Assembly (NCBI RefSeq): GCF_016236915.1
Contig: NZ_JAEHOK010000005.1
Coordinates: 124,001 to 188,000 of the forward strand
Reading direction: 5' to 3'
Length of the DNA: 64,000 nt
DNA from: Salegentibacter maritimus
GTDB taxonomy: Bacteria; Bacteroidota; Bacteroidia; Flavobacteriales; Flavobacteriaceae
Part shown: piece by piece, positions 9,271-18,091 of the stretch
Layout: each line of letters begins with the position of its first letter
Numbering within the stretch: position 1 is the first letter of the stretch
Position numbers and translations under genes: made by a program
Notes under the pieces: model-generated
The model's input: only the letters and a program-made list of their open reading frames with translations
Told to the model about the DNA's origin: nothing
Database searches by the model: none

Positions 9271-9298
9271 AAAAACCCGTATGTTAGTACGGGTTTTT
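9271..9298 (+). terminator. Second, strong terminator of the atp operon
   Basis: AAAAACCCGTA (9271-9281) pairs perfectly with TACGGGTTTTT (9288-9298) over a six-base loop, giving an 11-bp stem with a built-in T tract. A typical intrinsic terminator that can work on both strands. Confidence 0.85.
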
Positions 9299-9348
9299 TA
9301 TTTGGTATAGGTTTTGTTTTTGTACTTTTAAACTGCAATATTTCTATT

Positions 9349-9789
9349 ATGAAGAAACTACTATTTTTACTTACCGGTATATTTGCTTTGAGCTTAGTTA
9401 CAAGCTGTGGCAGCAATAAGGAATTGCAGGAACGTGCTCCTGCACAGTTTCAGGATATTTATTATACAGAGAATGAGAATGGGTTAGATCTCTACATTCC
9501 TGTGGCTGTTATCCAGGAAAACAGGGTGAGTATGGATAGTGTCTATTTTAGAGGAATGAAATCTCCATTGGTGCGTGATAGTGAACAAACCAACCTTTTT
9601 ATAGCCAATTTTAGTACCGGTGCTATGGATATTATGAGTATTGATCCGGCCGAAGAGAACAAAAACAGGCTTCCGCAACGAACTGAGAAAGTTCCTTTTG
9701 AGATTCAAGACGATGAAGCTATTCTCGTGTTTACACAAAACAACAAAACAAAATATTACAAGCTAACTGGAATAGAAGCGCAAAACTAA
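9349..9789 (+). CDS. Hypothetical lipoprotein
   Basis: A 146-residue protein with a lipoprotein signal peptide ending LVTSC (lipidated Cys20). The remainder looks like a small beta-rich domain with no cysteine and no motif I recognise. After the Cys comes GSN rather than Asp, so export beyond the inner membrane is allowed. It stands alone between the atp terminators and the flippase gene. No function can be given. Confidence 0.75.
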   Translation: MKKLLFLLTGIFALSLVTSCGSNKELQERAPAQFQDIYYTENENGLDLYIPVAVIQENRVSMDSVYFRGMKSPLVRDSEQTNLFIANFSTGAMDIMSIDPAEENKNRLPQRTEKVPFEIQDDEAILVFTQNNKTKYYKLTGIEAQN

Positions 9790-9814
9790 GCCTAAAATCT
9801 AATTATTCTTAAGG

Positions 9815-11266
9815 TTGGGTATTTTTAAAAAACTTTTTCAACAAACATTTATATACGGGCTTGCCACGGTGTTGCCCCGCATGCTCAATGTTTTATTAAT
9901 TCCGCTTTATACGCACGTTCTACCAAAGGAAGAATACGGCGAGATTTCTATCATCTTCGCCTATTTTGTGTTTTTTAATGTTATCCTGGCTTATGGGATG
10001 GAAACAGCGTTTTTTAGGTTTTATAATAAAATGAAAAACAAAAGAGAAGTTTTAAATACTTCCGGCTGGTCCCTGGTAGTGAGTTCCTTAGTGTTTTTTG
10101 TCCTGGCCTTTTTGGTAAAGGATTTTATTGCTGAAATGGTGAATATCCCGGTTAAGTATATTCAACTGGTTATTTGGATACTATTTTTGGATGCATTGGT
10201 TATTATCCCATTTACCTGGCTTCGTGCTACCGAAAAACCCATGCGTTTCGCAATCATTAAACTTATTAATGTTAGTATAAACCTGGGATTAAACATATTC
10301 TTCTTGCTGTTTTTAAAAGACCTGGCTATAGATAATCCGGTTTTTGAGAGCATCTATGTGCCAGATTTCGAGATTAGCTATATTTTCATCTCTAACGTGG
10401 TGGCCAGTGCAGTTACGTTATTAATGATGCTACCTTTCTATTTTAAAATAAACTTCAGCTTTAATACCGTTTTATGGAAATCGATGATGTCTTATGCATT
10501 TCCGGTTTTAATTGCCGGTCTGGCCTTTTCTGTAAATGAAGTTTTTGATAGAATAATGTTAGATTATTTGCTGCCACAGGATATAGCCAGGGAAGAAATT
10601 GGGGCTTATGCTGCCTGCTATAAATTAGCCTTGTTTATGACGCTTTTTGCTACTGCTTTTAGGCTGGGCATAGAACCTTTTTTCTTTAGTCACGCCGAAA
10701 ATAAAAATGCACCGGAAACTTATGCGATAATCACGAAATATTTTGTGGTTTTTGGAAGCTTTATTCTTATTGCCGTTATCGTCTTTATAGATCTTTTAAA
10801 AGAACTTTTAATCCAGAATAGTACTTATTGGGAAGCAATGCATATTGTGCCGCTTATTTTGCTGGCTAATCTTTTCCTTGGAATATATCATAACCTCTCT
10901 GTTTGGTATAAGATTACAGATCGCACCCGTTTTGGCGGGTACATCTCGGTAGTTGGTGCTTTATTCACCCTTGCTCTCAATATTATTTTAATCCCCTTTA
11001 TAAGCTATACGGGTTCTGCGATTGCAACATTGGTGGCTTATGCTGTTATGATGTCGCTTTCTTATTTTTTCGGAAAAAAATATTATCCTATTCCCTACAA
11101 TCTTAAAAAAATAGGCAGCTATTTAATGCTTTCCGTCCTATTTTCGGTATTTTCATTTTATGTCTTCCGCGGAAATTATTTTGTTGGAATAAGCTTATTA
11201 TTAATCTTTCTCGGAACCGTATATGTTGCAGAAAGAAAACAATTTATTAAAATCTTACAATCTTAA
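9815..11266 (+). CDS. Polysaccharide flippase (Wzx/MOP superfamily)
   Basis: A 483-residue membrane protein with about 12-14 helices of the oligosaccharide/polysaccharide exporter branch of the MOP superfamily, which moves lipid-linked sugars across the inner membrane. The N-terminus [31 protein letters not shown] is a good match to that family in layout. There is no ATG near the N-terminus, so the start is taken as TTG at 9815. dut begins three bases after its stop, and a sugar nucleotidyltransferase follows, consistent with envelope polysaccharide synthesis. The transported glycan is unknown. Confidence 0.88.
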   Translation: MGIFKKLFQQTFIYGLATVLPRMLNVLLIPLYTHVLPKEEYGEISIIFAYFVFFNVILAYGMETAFFRFYNKMKNKREVLNTSGWSLVVSSLVFFVLAFLVKDFIAEMVNIPVKYIQLVIWILFLDALVIIPFTWLRATEKPMRFAIIKLINVSINLGLNIFFLLFLKDLAIDNPVFESIYVPDFEISYIFISNVVASAVTLLMMLPFYFKINFSFNTVLWKSMMSYAFPVLIAGLAFSVNEVFDRIMLDYLLPQDIAREEIGAYAACYKLALFMTLFATAFRLGIEPFFFSHAENKNAPETYAIITKYFVVFGSFILIAVIVFIDLLKELLIQNSTYWEAMHIVPLILLANLFLGIYHNLSVWYKITDRTRFGGYISVVGALFTLALNIILIPFISYTGSAIATLVAYAVMMSLSYFFGKKYYPIPYNLKKIGSYLMLSVLFSVFSFYVFRGNYFVGISLLLIFLGTVYVAERKQFIKILQS

Positions 11267-11268
11267 AT

Positions 11269-11703
11269 ATGCAAGTAAAGATCATCAATAAATCGGCACA
11301 CAAACTGCCGCATTACGAAACTGAAGCTTCGGCAGGAATGGACCTTAGAGCCAATATTTCTGAAGCTGTTACGTTAAAACCATTAGAAAGAACAATCGTT
11401 AAAACGGGACTTTTTATAGAGCTTCCGGTAGGTTACGAGGCCCAGGTAAGACCACGAAGTGGCCTGGCCGCTAAAAAAGGGATTACAGTATTGAATGCTC
11501 CCGGTACCATAGATGCCGATTATCGCGGTGAAATTGGGGTTATTTTGGTGAATCTTTCTAACGAAGAATTTACAATAGAAAATGGAGAGCGTGTAGCCCA
11601 AATGGTAATTGCTAAACACGAACATATTTCCTGGGAAGAGGTAGAAAGCCTGCAAGAAACCACACGTGGTGCCGGCGGATTTGGTAGTACCGGGAATAAA
11701 TAA
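11269..11703 (+). CDS. dut: dUTP diphosphatase
   Basis: Trimeric dUTPase converts dUTP to dUMP and pyrophosphate, keeping uracil out of DNA and feeding dTMP synthesis. All five motifs are present in 144 residues: [27 protein letters not shown] (with the catalytic Asp), ERVAQMVI and the C-terminal [10 protein letters not shown]. It starts three bases after the flippase gene, so the two are probably cotranscribed. The stretch after its stop can fold into competing or pseudoknotted hairpins. Confidence 0.97.
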   Translation: MQVKIINKSAHKLPHYETEASAGMDLRANISEAVTLKPLERTIVKTGLFIELPVGYEAQVRPRSGLAAKKGITVLNAPGTIDADYRGEIGVILVNLSNEEFTIENGERVAQMVIAKHEHISWEEVESLQETTRGAGGFGSTGNK

Positions 11704-11705
11704 CA

Positions 11706-11739
11706 CCCGTAGTTCTCACGGGATTTTAAAGGGAGAACT
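11706..11739 (+). other. Possible H-type pseudoknot after dut
   Basis: CCCGT (11706-11710) pairs with ACGGG (11718-11722), and the whole seven-base loop AGTTCTC (11711-11717) is complementary to GAGAACT at 11733-11739. The two pairings are nested as in an H-type pseudoknot. There is no long T tract after the first stem (only ATTTT). It may act as the 3' end of the dut transcript. Confidence 0.35.
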
Positions 11740-11826
11740 TACTAATTTTTAACCTTCGGGTTAGTTGTGCGAAAAATTAATATAAATATAGATCTTATAA
11801 ATAATAAGGTCTTAAAAACAAATTAA

Positions 11827-12843
11827 ATGAAAATTATAGTGCCTATGGCGGGTCGTGGTTCAAGACTGCGCCCTCATACCTTAACTATTCCAAAACCTTT
11901 AATTCCGGTTGCGGGAAAACCAATTGTACACCGTTTGGTAGAGGATATTGCAAAAGTACTTGACCAACCTATAGATGAGATTGCTTTTATTTTGGGCGAT
12001 CCCGCTTTCTTTGGTGACGATGTTGTAAAGAGTTTAGAGGAATTAGCTGAAAGTTTAAATGCAAAAGCATCAATTTACCGCCAGGATCAACCTTTGGGAA
12101 CCGGCCACGCTATTATGAGTGCTAAAGAATCACTTTCCGGTCCTGCAGTGGTTGCTTATGCCGATACTTTGATAAAGGCCGATTTTGAGCTAGATAAAGA
12201 TGTCGATGCAGTAATTTGGACTAAAAAAGTGGCCAACCCTGAAGCTTTTGGGGTGGTAAACCTTAATGAAAAAAACGAGATTATAGAATTGGTTGAAAAA
12301 CCAACAGAGTTTGTTAGCGACCAGGCCGTAATAGGTATCTATTATTTTAAAGATATTGCCGTCTTAAAAGAGAAATTGGAAGAGGTTCTTGATGAAAACC
12401 TAATGCACGGTGGCGAATACCAAATTAATGATGGTATTAAAAAAATGATGGCCGAAAATAAGGTTTTTAAAACCGGAACCGTAGATGAATGGATGGACTG
12501 CGGAAACAAAAATGTTACCGTAGAAACCAATGGTAAAATGCTTAATTTTCTTCACCGGGATGGTGAAAGGTTAATCTCAGACTCTATTAAGATTACTAAT
12601 TCTGAAATTACCGAGCCTTGTTATATCGGAGAAAATGTAGAGCTGGTGAATGCTAAAATTGGCCCTAATGTTTCCATTGGCGATGGTACCAAAATTATTA
12701 ACGCTGAAGTGAAGAATAGTCTAATTCAAACTTTTGCTGAAGTGAAAAATGCAAAATTAGATAATGCGATGATAGGTAATTTCGCTAAATTTAATGGAGA
12801 ATTCACCCAGATTAGTATTGGGGATTATTCCACTTTAGAATAA
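11827..12843 (+). CDS. Sugar-phosphate nucleotidyltransferase
   Basis: Transfers a nucleotide to a sugar 1-phosphate to make an activated sugar. The N-terminal Rossmann-like domain starts with the signature MAGRGSRLRPHTLTIPKPL, with the pattern G-x-G-x-R-L and the conserved Pro-Lys-Pro; a product-site motif VEKPTEF follows near residue 160. The last 90 residues (PCYIGENVELVNAKIGPNVS) form hexapeptide beta-helix turns. Total 338 residues. This is the glucose-1-phosphate thymidylyl / mannose-1-phosphate guanylyl group; I cannot tell which sugar. It probably serves cell-surface polysaccharide together with the flippase upstream. Confidence 0.9.
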   Translation: MKIIVPMAGRGSRLRPHTLTIPKPLIPVAGKPIVHRLVEDIAKVLDQPIDEIAFILGDPAFFGDDVVKSLEELAESLNAKASIYRQDQPLGTGHAIMSAKESLSGPAVVAYADTLIKADFELDKDVDAVIWTKKVANPEAFGVVNLNEKNEIIELVEKPTEFVSDQAVIGIYYFKDIAVLKEKLEEVLDENLMHGGEYQINDGIKKMMAENKVFKTGTVDEWMDCGNKNVTVETNGKMLNFLHRDGERLISDSIKITNSEITEPCYIGENVELVNAKIGPNVSIGDGTKIINAEVKNSLIQTFAEVKNAKLDNAMIGNFAKFNGEFTQISIGDYSTLE

Positions 12844-12851
12844 ACTTAATT

Positions 12852-12983
12852 AAGAGGTTGTTTGAAGAATTTTAAGATCGTCATCCTGAATTTATTTCAG
12901 GATCTAATTTATTGTTCGTCAAAACATGTTAGAAGCTGAAACCAGTTCAGCTTGACGAAACCTGATTTTTCAAACAACCTCTT
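12852..12983. repeat. REPIN-like palindromic element, copy 1
   Basis: Two hairpin units face each other: one starts CGTCATCCTGAA (12879) and folds back on TTTCAGGA; the other, read on the minus strand from 12957, starts CGTCAAGCTGAA and folds on TTTCAGCT. Outside them lie perfect 15-base inverted arms, AAGAGGTTGTTTGAA (12852-12866) and its complement (12969-12983). The element follows the nucleotidyltransferase stop codon and could end its transcript. Related copies stand at 57024-57148 and, shortened, at 56152-56187. Confidence 0.75.
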
Positions 12984-13010
12984 TACTTCAATTTTCCTGA
13001 AATTTAATCT

Positions 13011-14372
13011 ATGAAAAAGTATGTCTTTAGTATCGCTATATTTTTGGGAGTCTTAGCTCCATTTCAGGAAAATTTTGCCCAGGAAAAAGACATAAATCAG
13101 GATGACCTCGGAAATGTAACCGATGCATTTCAGGAGCAATTCTTCGAGGCTTTAAAACAAAAAGGCATAGAGAACTATGAAAAAGCTTTACTTGCTTTAG
13201 AAAAATGCCAAAAGTTGGAACCTGATAATGCGGTTGTATATTTTGAAATGGCCAGGAATTATAATGAATTGGAGGATTTTGATAAGGCTATTCTTAATCT
13301 TGAAAAAGCACATCAGTTGGTGCCCGAAAGGGAAGATGTACTCAACCAACTTTACAAAACATATACCAGGGCACAACGCTATGATGCCGCAATAGAAAGC
13401 TTACTGAAGCTTCTTAATTTTAACGAAGATTATAAAGAAAAACTTGCCAATATTTATTTATTAAATAAGCAATACGAGCAAGCTCTTGAAACCATAGATG
13501 AATTAGACCGGCGGGAAGGCCCCAGCACTTATCGAAACCAACTACGCAGGCAAATTTATGCACGAACCGGCGATACCGGAGCTCAAATAGAGAACCTGGA
13601 GAAGGCAATTTCCAATAATCCTAAAAACGAACAAAATTACCTGAACCTTATTTATATCTATAGTGATATTGGTGATGATGAAAAAGCTTATAACACCGCT
13701 TTACAGTTGCAGGAGACTAATCCGGGCTCTACTTTGGTGCATTTGGCCCTTTATAAATTTCATCTAAATAGGGAAGAGCCTGAAGAGGCAGTAACTTCAA
13801 TGAAAATTGTTTTTGAAAGTGAAGAAATTGATGCCGAATCTAAATTTAAGGTACTTAATGATTTTTTAATTTTTGTAGATAATAATCCCGATTATGAAGA
13901 AGATTTAATGCAGGTAAGCAAAATGCTTAGTGAGCGTGAAAATGCACCCAAACTCTACGGCCAATTGGGGCAATATTATATGAAACGTGGAGAACTAGAA
14001 GATGCATTAAATTTCTTTAAAGCCGGCCTTGCAGCAAATAAAGAAGATTTTCAGTTGGTAAGAAATACAATTTTTCTACAATTAGAGTTGGGAAAATATA
14101 AAGAGGCTCAACTTTTGAGTAAAGAAATGTTAGAAGTATTTCCGGCGCAGCCAGTTTTATTTTTATTGCAGGGTATAGCACTAAACAAACTGGAGGCATA
14201 TAAGGAAGCTGTAGAAATACTTACATTTGGACTGGATTATTTAATAGATAGCCCCAGGATGGAAATAGACTTTTACACACAGTTAAAAATAGCCCATCAA
14301 AAATTGGGAGAAGAAAAGAAATCGGTTGAATTTTCAAAGAAAATAGAAACCTTATTAAAAGAAATAGAATAG
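13011..14372 (+). CDS. Periplasmic TPR protein
   Basis: A 453-residue protein with a cleavable signal peptide (about 1-23, ...QENFAQ) followed by roughly ten tetratricopeptide repeats, seen as recurring A/G-x-x-x-L/Y-E-K-A patterns such as YEKALLALEKCQKLEPDNA and FDKAILNLEKAHQLVPER. It is a protein-interaction scaffold in the periplasm. Its stop codon is directly followed by the ATG of the DUF4292 gene, and the third gene overlaps by one base, so the three form an operon, probably for envelope assembly or cell division. No enzymatic motif. Confidence 0.85.
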   Translation: MKKYVFSIAIFLGVLAPFQENFAQEKDINQDDLGNVTDAFQEQFFEALKQKGIENYEKALLALEKCQKLEPDNAVVYFEMARNYNELEDFDKAILNLEKAHQLVPEREDVLNQLYKTYTRAQRYDAAIESLLKLLNFNEDYKEKLANIYLLNKQYEQALETIDELDRREGPSTYRNQLRRQIYARTGDTGAQIENLEKAISNNPKNEQNYLNLIYIYSDIGDDEKAYNTALQLQETNPGSTLVHLALYKFHLNREEPEEAVTSMKIVFESEEIDAESKFKVLNDFLIFVDNNPDYEEDLMQVSKMLSERENAPKLYGQLGQYYMKRGELEDALNFFKAGLAANKEDFQLVRNTIFLQLELGKYKEAQLLSKEMLEVFPAQPVLFLLQGIALNKLEAYKEAVEILTFGLDYLIDSPRMEIDFYTQLKIAHQKLGEEKKSVEFSKKIETLLKEIE

Positions 14373-15143
14373 ATGTATAGAAAGATATTGGGACTGGTTT
14401 TACTTAGCCTTTTTGTAGTTTCCTGCGGAAGCCGAAAAGGAGTAAAGGGAATTGCCACAAAAAATGCGGAAGCAGCAACAATTATAGAAAGTCATTATAA
14501 TGCTGAAACCAACTTTAATACACTTACCGGAAGGTTAAAAACTGTTTATCAAAACGAAGATCGTACCCAATCGGTCAACCTAAGCTTTAGAATGGAGAAA
14601 GATAAGGCTATTTGGATGAGTGCTTCGGTACTTGGATTTCCGGTAGCCAAGGCTTATATCACTCCATCTCGGGTAAGTTATTACGAAAAGGTGGGGCAAA
14701 CCTATTTTGATGGTGATTTTCGCTTGCTAAGTGATTTACTGGGTACCCCATTAGATTTTCAGAAACTTCAAAATCTGCTTACAGGCCAGGCAATTTATGA
14801 TCTTAGGAAAGAAGAATTTGAATTTTCACAAACCGCAAAAGGCTTTCAGTTTATGCCTGCTCAAGACGGATTAATAAAAAAAATGTTCTTATTGAATCCG
14901 GGTAATTTTAAAGCTTCTGCCCAGCAACTGGCACAAACAAACGAAAATAAAAGTGTAACGGTAACCTATTCTGATTATCAGAACATAGACGGTAGGGTTT
15001 TTCCGGAAGAAATAAGTATCATTGCCAACGAGGCTGGAAATAGTACAAGAATAGAACTTACGTACCGCTCATTGGAATTTGATCGCGGTGAGTTGAGTTT
15101 TCCGTTCGATATTCCGTCGGGTTATGAAGAAATTAGTTTATAA
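14373..15143 (+). CDS. DUF4292 lipoprotein (LolA/LolB-like fold)
   Basis: A 256-residue lipoprotein with lipobox VVSC (lipidated Cys18) followed by a beta-rich domain of the DUF4292 type (FNTLTGRLKTVYQN..., IWMSASVLGFPVAKAYITP). That family is thought to share the half-barrel fold of LolA/LolB, which carry lipoproteins to the outer membrane; this is family knowledge by memory, not proven here. It sits between a TPR gene and an EnvC-like gene, abutting both, which ties it to envelope biogenesis. The exact role is unknown. Confidence 0.82.
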   Translation: MYRKILGLVLLSLFVVSCGSRKGVKGIATKNAEAATIIESHYNAETNFNTLTGRLKTVYQNEDRTQSVNLSFRMEKDKAIWMSASVLGFPVAKAYITPSRVSYYEKVGQTYFDGDFRLLSDLLGTPLDFQKLQNLLTGQAIYDLRKEEFEFSQTAKGFQFMPAQDGLIKKMFLLNPGNFKASAQQLAQTNENKSVTVTYSDYQNIDGRVFPEEISIIANEAGNSTRIELTYRSLEFDRGELSFPFDIPSGYEEISL

Positions 15144-16366
15144 TGAAGTTTAAGAAGTTTTCTGGATTAATATTCTGTTTTATAGGCTTACTGCTTTCCG
15201 CGGGGAATTTGTCGGCTCAAACAACCAGGGAAAGCCTGGAGAAAAAGCGTATTGAACTTAGAAATGAGATTCGTAGAATAAACGAACTAAGAAGCAGTAA
15301 TAAGCAAAAAGAACGCTCGGTTTTAAGTCAGGTTGAAGATTTAGATCAACAAATAAGAAGTACCGAAAACTTAATAAAAGTAACCAACCAGCAGGCCAAC
15401 CTGTTAACTAATCAAATAAACGCCAATACCAACAAGATTTCGCGTCTAAGAAAGGAATTGGAGGAGCTTAAGGAAGATTATGCCGGGATGATAGAGAAAT
15501 CTTATAAAAGTAAATCTTCGCAAAGCAGAATAATGTTCTTGTTGTCTTCAGAAAACTTTTTACAGGCATACAAACGCTTGCAGTATATGAAACAATATAC
15601 AAACTACCGTAAACAGCAAGGAGATGAAATTAAAGCCAGAACCGAAGAACTGCAGGAGCTTAATGCCAGTTTAGCCAATCAAAAAGAGGCCAAGGAGGCA
15701 CTTATTGCTGAAAATAGGCAAACAAGGGCGCAACTTGAAAAGAATAAAAAAGCCCAGCAGGATTTGATGCAGAGCATTAGAAGTAGAGAAGGAGAGTTTG
15801 CAGCACAGATTAGGCAGAAACAACAAGAAATAAATAAAATAAACGCCCAAATCGAGAAAATGATTCGCGAGTCTATTGCGAAATCTAATGAAGAAAGCGG
15901 TTCTAGCGAAAGGGATGTTTACGAATTAACACCGGCTGCCAAAGCGCTTGCTGCCGACTTTGTTAAAAATAAAGGTCGTTTGCCATGGCCGGTAAGATCT
16001 GGTGTGGTTACTTCTCGTTTTGGCAGGCAACCACACCCTGTTGTGAAGTCTATTAGTATTAATAATAACGGAGTGAATATAGATACCGATTCCGGTGGAA
16101 AAGCCCGTGCTGTATTTAATGGTACCGTTAGTGAAGTGCAGGTGCTAAAAGGTGCCAATAAAGCGGTGATGGTAAGGCACGGAGATTATATTACTATTTA
16201 CGATAACCTGGAAAACGTATTTGTAAAAAAGGGAGATGTAGTGAATACCGGACAGGAACTTGGTGCTATTGCTACCAGTCGTACCTCGGGTAAAACTACT
16301 TTGCATTTTCTCATCTATAAGAATATGCAAAAAATGGATCCGGCAGATTGGATCCTGGAGATGTAA
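15143..16366 (+). CDS. EnvC-like murein hydrolase activator
   Basis: A 407-residue secreted protein: signal peptide (to about 27), long coiled coil (about 30-250) and a C-terminal LytM/M23 domain (about 278-407). The zinc site of active M23 peptidases is lost: the first His position is Asn (NNNGVNID), the second motif is TLH instead of HLH (Thr386, His388), and the YxHL motif reads YDNL. It therefore should not cut peptidoglycan itself, but, like EnvC, may activate an N-acetylmuramoyl-L-alanine amidase during cell separation. The start ATG overlaps the stop of the DUF4292 gene (TAATG). Confidence 0.88.
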   Translation: MKFKKFSGLIFCFIGLLLSAGNLSAQTTRESLEKKRIELRNEIRRINELRSSNKQKERSVLSQVEDLDQQIRSTENLIKVTNQQANLLTNQINANTNKISRLRKELEELKEDYAGMIEKSYKSKSSQSRIMFLLSSENFLQAYKRLQYMKQYTNYRKQQGDEIKARTEELQELNASLANQKEAKEALIAENRQTRAQLEKNKKAQQDLMQSIRSREGEFAAQIRQKQQEINKINAQIEKMIRESIAKSNEESGSSERDVYELTPAAKALAADFVKNKGRLPWPVRSGVVTSRFGRQPHPVVKSISINNNGVNIDTDSGGKARAVFNGTVSEVQVLKGANKAVMVRHGDYITIYDNLENVFVKKGDVVNTGQELGAIATSRTSGKTTLHFLIYKNMQKMDPADWILEM

Positions 16367-16490
16367 TTTAGCTACCCTAAACAGATTCAGTTGATTTCCT
16401 GCAAGGCTAGACGTATTGACTAAATTATTATAATAGTGCTATTTAGCTTTTAATGTGAAAGCTTGGGAAATAAATAGACTTATTATATTA

Positions 16491-17003
16491 TTAATTCTCA
16501 AATAAAGCCTTGAGTTCTGTAGCTTCGTTAGGCTTCATTTTTCCTGCAAGTACCAGGCTAAGTTGTTTTCTTCGCAAAGCAGCTTCGTAGCGCTTTTTTT
16601 CGAGGTCTGTTTCTGGTTCTAAAGGAGGAACAGCTACAGGAGAACCGGTCTCGTCTACAGCTACAAATGTATAGATAGCCTCGTTTGCCTTAGAACGTTT
16701 TCCGCTTTCACGATCTTCAACCCAAACATCTATAAAAATTTCCATAGAAGACTTAAAAGCCCTTGAAACAGCAGCCTCTACAGTAACCACACTGCCTAAT
16801 GGAACAGCTTTGTTAAACGCAACGTGGTTTACCGAGGCGGTAACCACAATACGGCGGCTATGTCTCCTGGCAGCAATACTGGCCGCACGATCCATTCGGG
16901 CAAGTAATTCGCCACCAAATAAATTGTTTAGAGGATTGGTTTCACTGGGTAAAACCAAATCGGTTAAAGTAGTTCTGGATTCTTCTGGATGTTTTGCCTG
17001 CAT
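16491..17003 (-). CDS. Acyl-CoA thioesterase (hotdog fold)
   Basis: Hydrolyses acyl-CoA esters to free acid and CoA. The single hotdog domain contains TNPLNNLFGGELLARMD (substrate Asn and Asp region) and VVTASVNHVAFNKAVPLGSVV, the pattern of the YciA/BACH type. About 171 residues with a C-terminal helical tail. I chose the ATG at 17003, not the TTG at 17021, because a promoter -7 box (17019-17026) covers the TTG. Predicted leader is only about ten bases. Its substrate length is not readable from sequence. Confidence 0.88.
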   Translation of the reverse strand: MQAKHPEESRTTLTDLVLPSETNPLNNLFGGELLARMDRAASIAARRHSRRIVVTASVNHVAFNKAVPLGSVVTVEAAVSRAFKSSMEIFIDVWVEDRESGKRSKANEAIYTFVAVDETGSPVAVPPLEPETDLEKKRYEAALRRKQLSLVLAGKMKPNEATELKALFEN

Positions 17004-17018
17004 TCTACCAATTTTTGG

Positions 17019-17048
17019 CAAAAATAAGGTGCTTTGGGCAATTTACAA
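17019..17048 (-). promoter_or_regulatory. Consensus promoter of the thioesterase gene
   Basis: On the minus strand TTG (17046-17048), a 19-base spacer, then TATTTTTG (17019-17026), an exact match to the Bacteroidota promoter. Transcription would start near 17012, giving a leader of about ten bases before the ATG at 17003. Confidence 0.7.
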
Positions 17049-17060
17049 CTTAAATAACTA

Positions 17061-17993
17061 TTAAAGTTCCTGTACCAATAACCACGCTGCTTCATTAAAA
17101 GCTTTTACCTCGCGAAGCATATTAATGGCATCACGCCTTTTTTCGTGGCTGGCATAAACCACCTGGTGCAAACCATATTTATTTTCGCCAAGTAGATGTG
17201 CTTTAAAGCCTTCTTTTCTAAGTTCAGCTACTTTGGTTTTTGCATTTTCCTCTACACGAAATGCCCCGGCTACAATATGATAGCTTCCGGTTTGCTTAGC
17301 TACGTTAAAAGTAACGGCCGGTAATGGGGTGTCAATTACAAAGGTGGCTTGTTGTATTTGCTCCTGAAGTTGTTCCTGGGCTTGTTGCTGCTCGGCTATA
17401 TTATGTTTAGAAACCTGGCTACTGTAAATGTTTAAGCCGGTAAAACCAGAAATTCCCAGGGCAATAAGGCCTATGGCAGCATATTTTAGATAAGCAGGAG
17501 TATTTCTGCGTTTTTCGGGAGTAAAAAGTATAGGAGCTTTTTCTTCAAGCTCTTCCACTTGTTTTTTGTAAGTCTCCCGACTAACTGTTGAAGTTTTAAA
17601 GCTATCCAGTCCAAAAGAATCGGTTAAGTAATTAACCTGTTCAAAAGGTTCAAACTGAAGTTTGTCTTCAGCATAAAAAAACCGACCAATATTTTCAAGC
17701 TCAACCTTAGTGTCTTGCTGAATGGATTTTTCTAACTTCTCAACAAATTCAGCAATCATATTCACGGCAGTAGTGTAAGATACTTTTTGAGCTGAGGCAA
17801 TATAATTAGCCAAAAGCCCATCGTTCTTTTTTAACTGCGAATTAAAGGAAACCACTTTTTTAGGCGGATAAAAAACCTGGGTTTCTTTGTTTATAAAAGC
17901 TGATTCTTTTTGGGATAAAAAAGCCCCAAACCCGGGTAGAATTACGCATTCGTACCTATATAATAAATCCTGGATGTAGTTAGCTATCTTCAT
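17061..17993 (-). CDS. HU-CCDC81 / SPOR domain membrane protein
   Basis: A 310-residue protein with two N-terminal HU/CCDC81-like domains (about 1-110; ANYIQDLLYRYECVILPGFGAFL is the usual opening), one membrane helix (about 168-187) and a C-terminal SPOR domain (about 230-308), which binds denuded peptidoglycan at division sites. The HU-like part would be cytoplasmic and the SPOR part periplasmic. A -7 box TATTTTTG lies at 17999-18006 on the same strand, so the mRNA could begin at or next to the ATG. Likely linked to cell division; exact job unknown. Confidence 0.87.
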   Translation of the reverse strand: MKIANYIQDLLYRYECVILPGFGAFLSQKESAFINKETQVFYPPKKVVSFNSQLKKNDGLLANYIASAQKVSYTTAVNMIAEFVEKLEKSIQQDTKVELENIGRFFYAEDKLQFEPFEQVNYLTDSFGLDSFKTSTVSRETYKKQVEELEEKAPILFTPEKRRNTPAYLKYAAIGLIALGISGFTGLNIYSSQVSKHNIAEQQQAQEQLQEQIQQATFVIDTPLPAVTFNVAKQTGSYHIVAGAFRVEENAKTKVAELRKEGFKAHLLGENKYGLHQVVYASHEKRRDAINMLREVKAFNEAAWLLVQEL

Positions 17994-17998
17994 TGCCG

Positions 17999-18006
17999 CA
18001 AAAATA
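17999..18006 (-). promoter_or_regulatory. Promoter -7 box, possibly leaderless transcript
   Basis: TATTTTTG on the minus strand, six bases before the ATG at 17993. With a start point about seven bases downstream of the box, the mRNA would begin at the start codon. Confidence 0.5.
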
Positions 18007-18091
18007 AGGTGTTATTTTAATCCTCCTAAAGTTACCCAAAGAAATTTTATTAACAAACCTTTTTTTCTGTAATTTTAAGGAAAACCCAATT

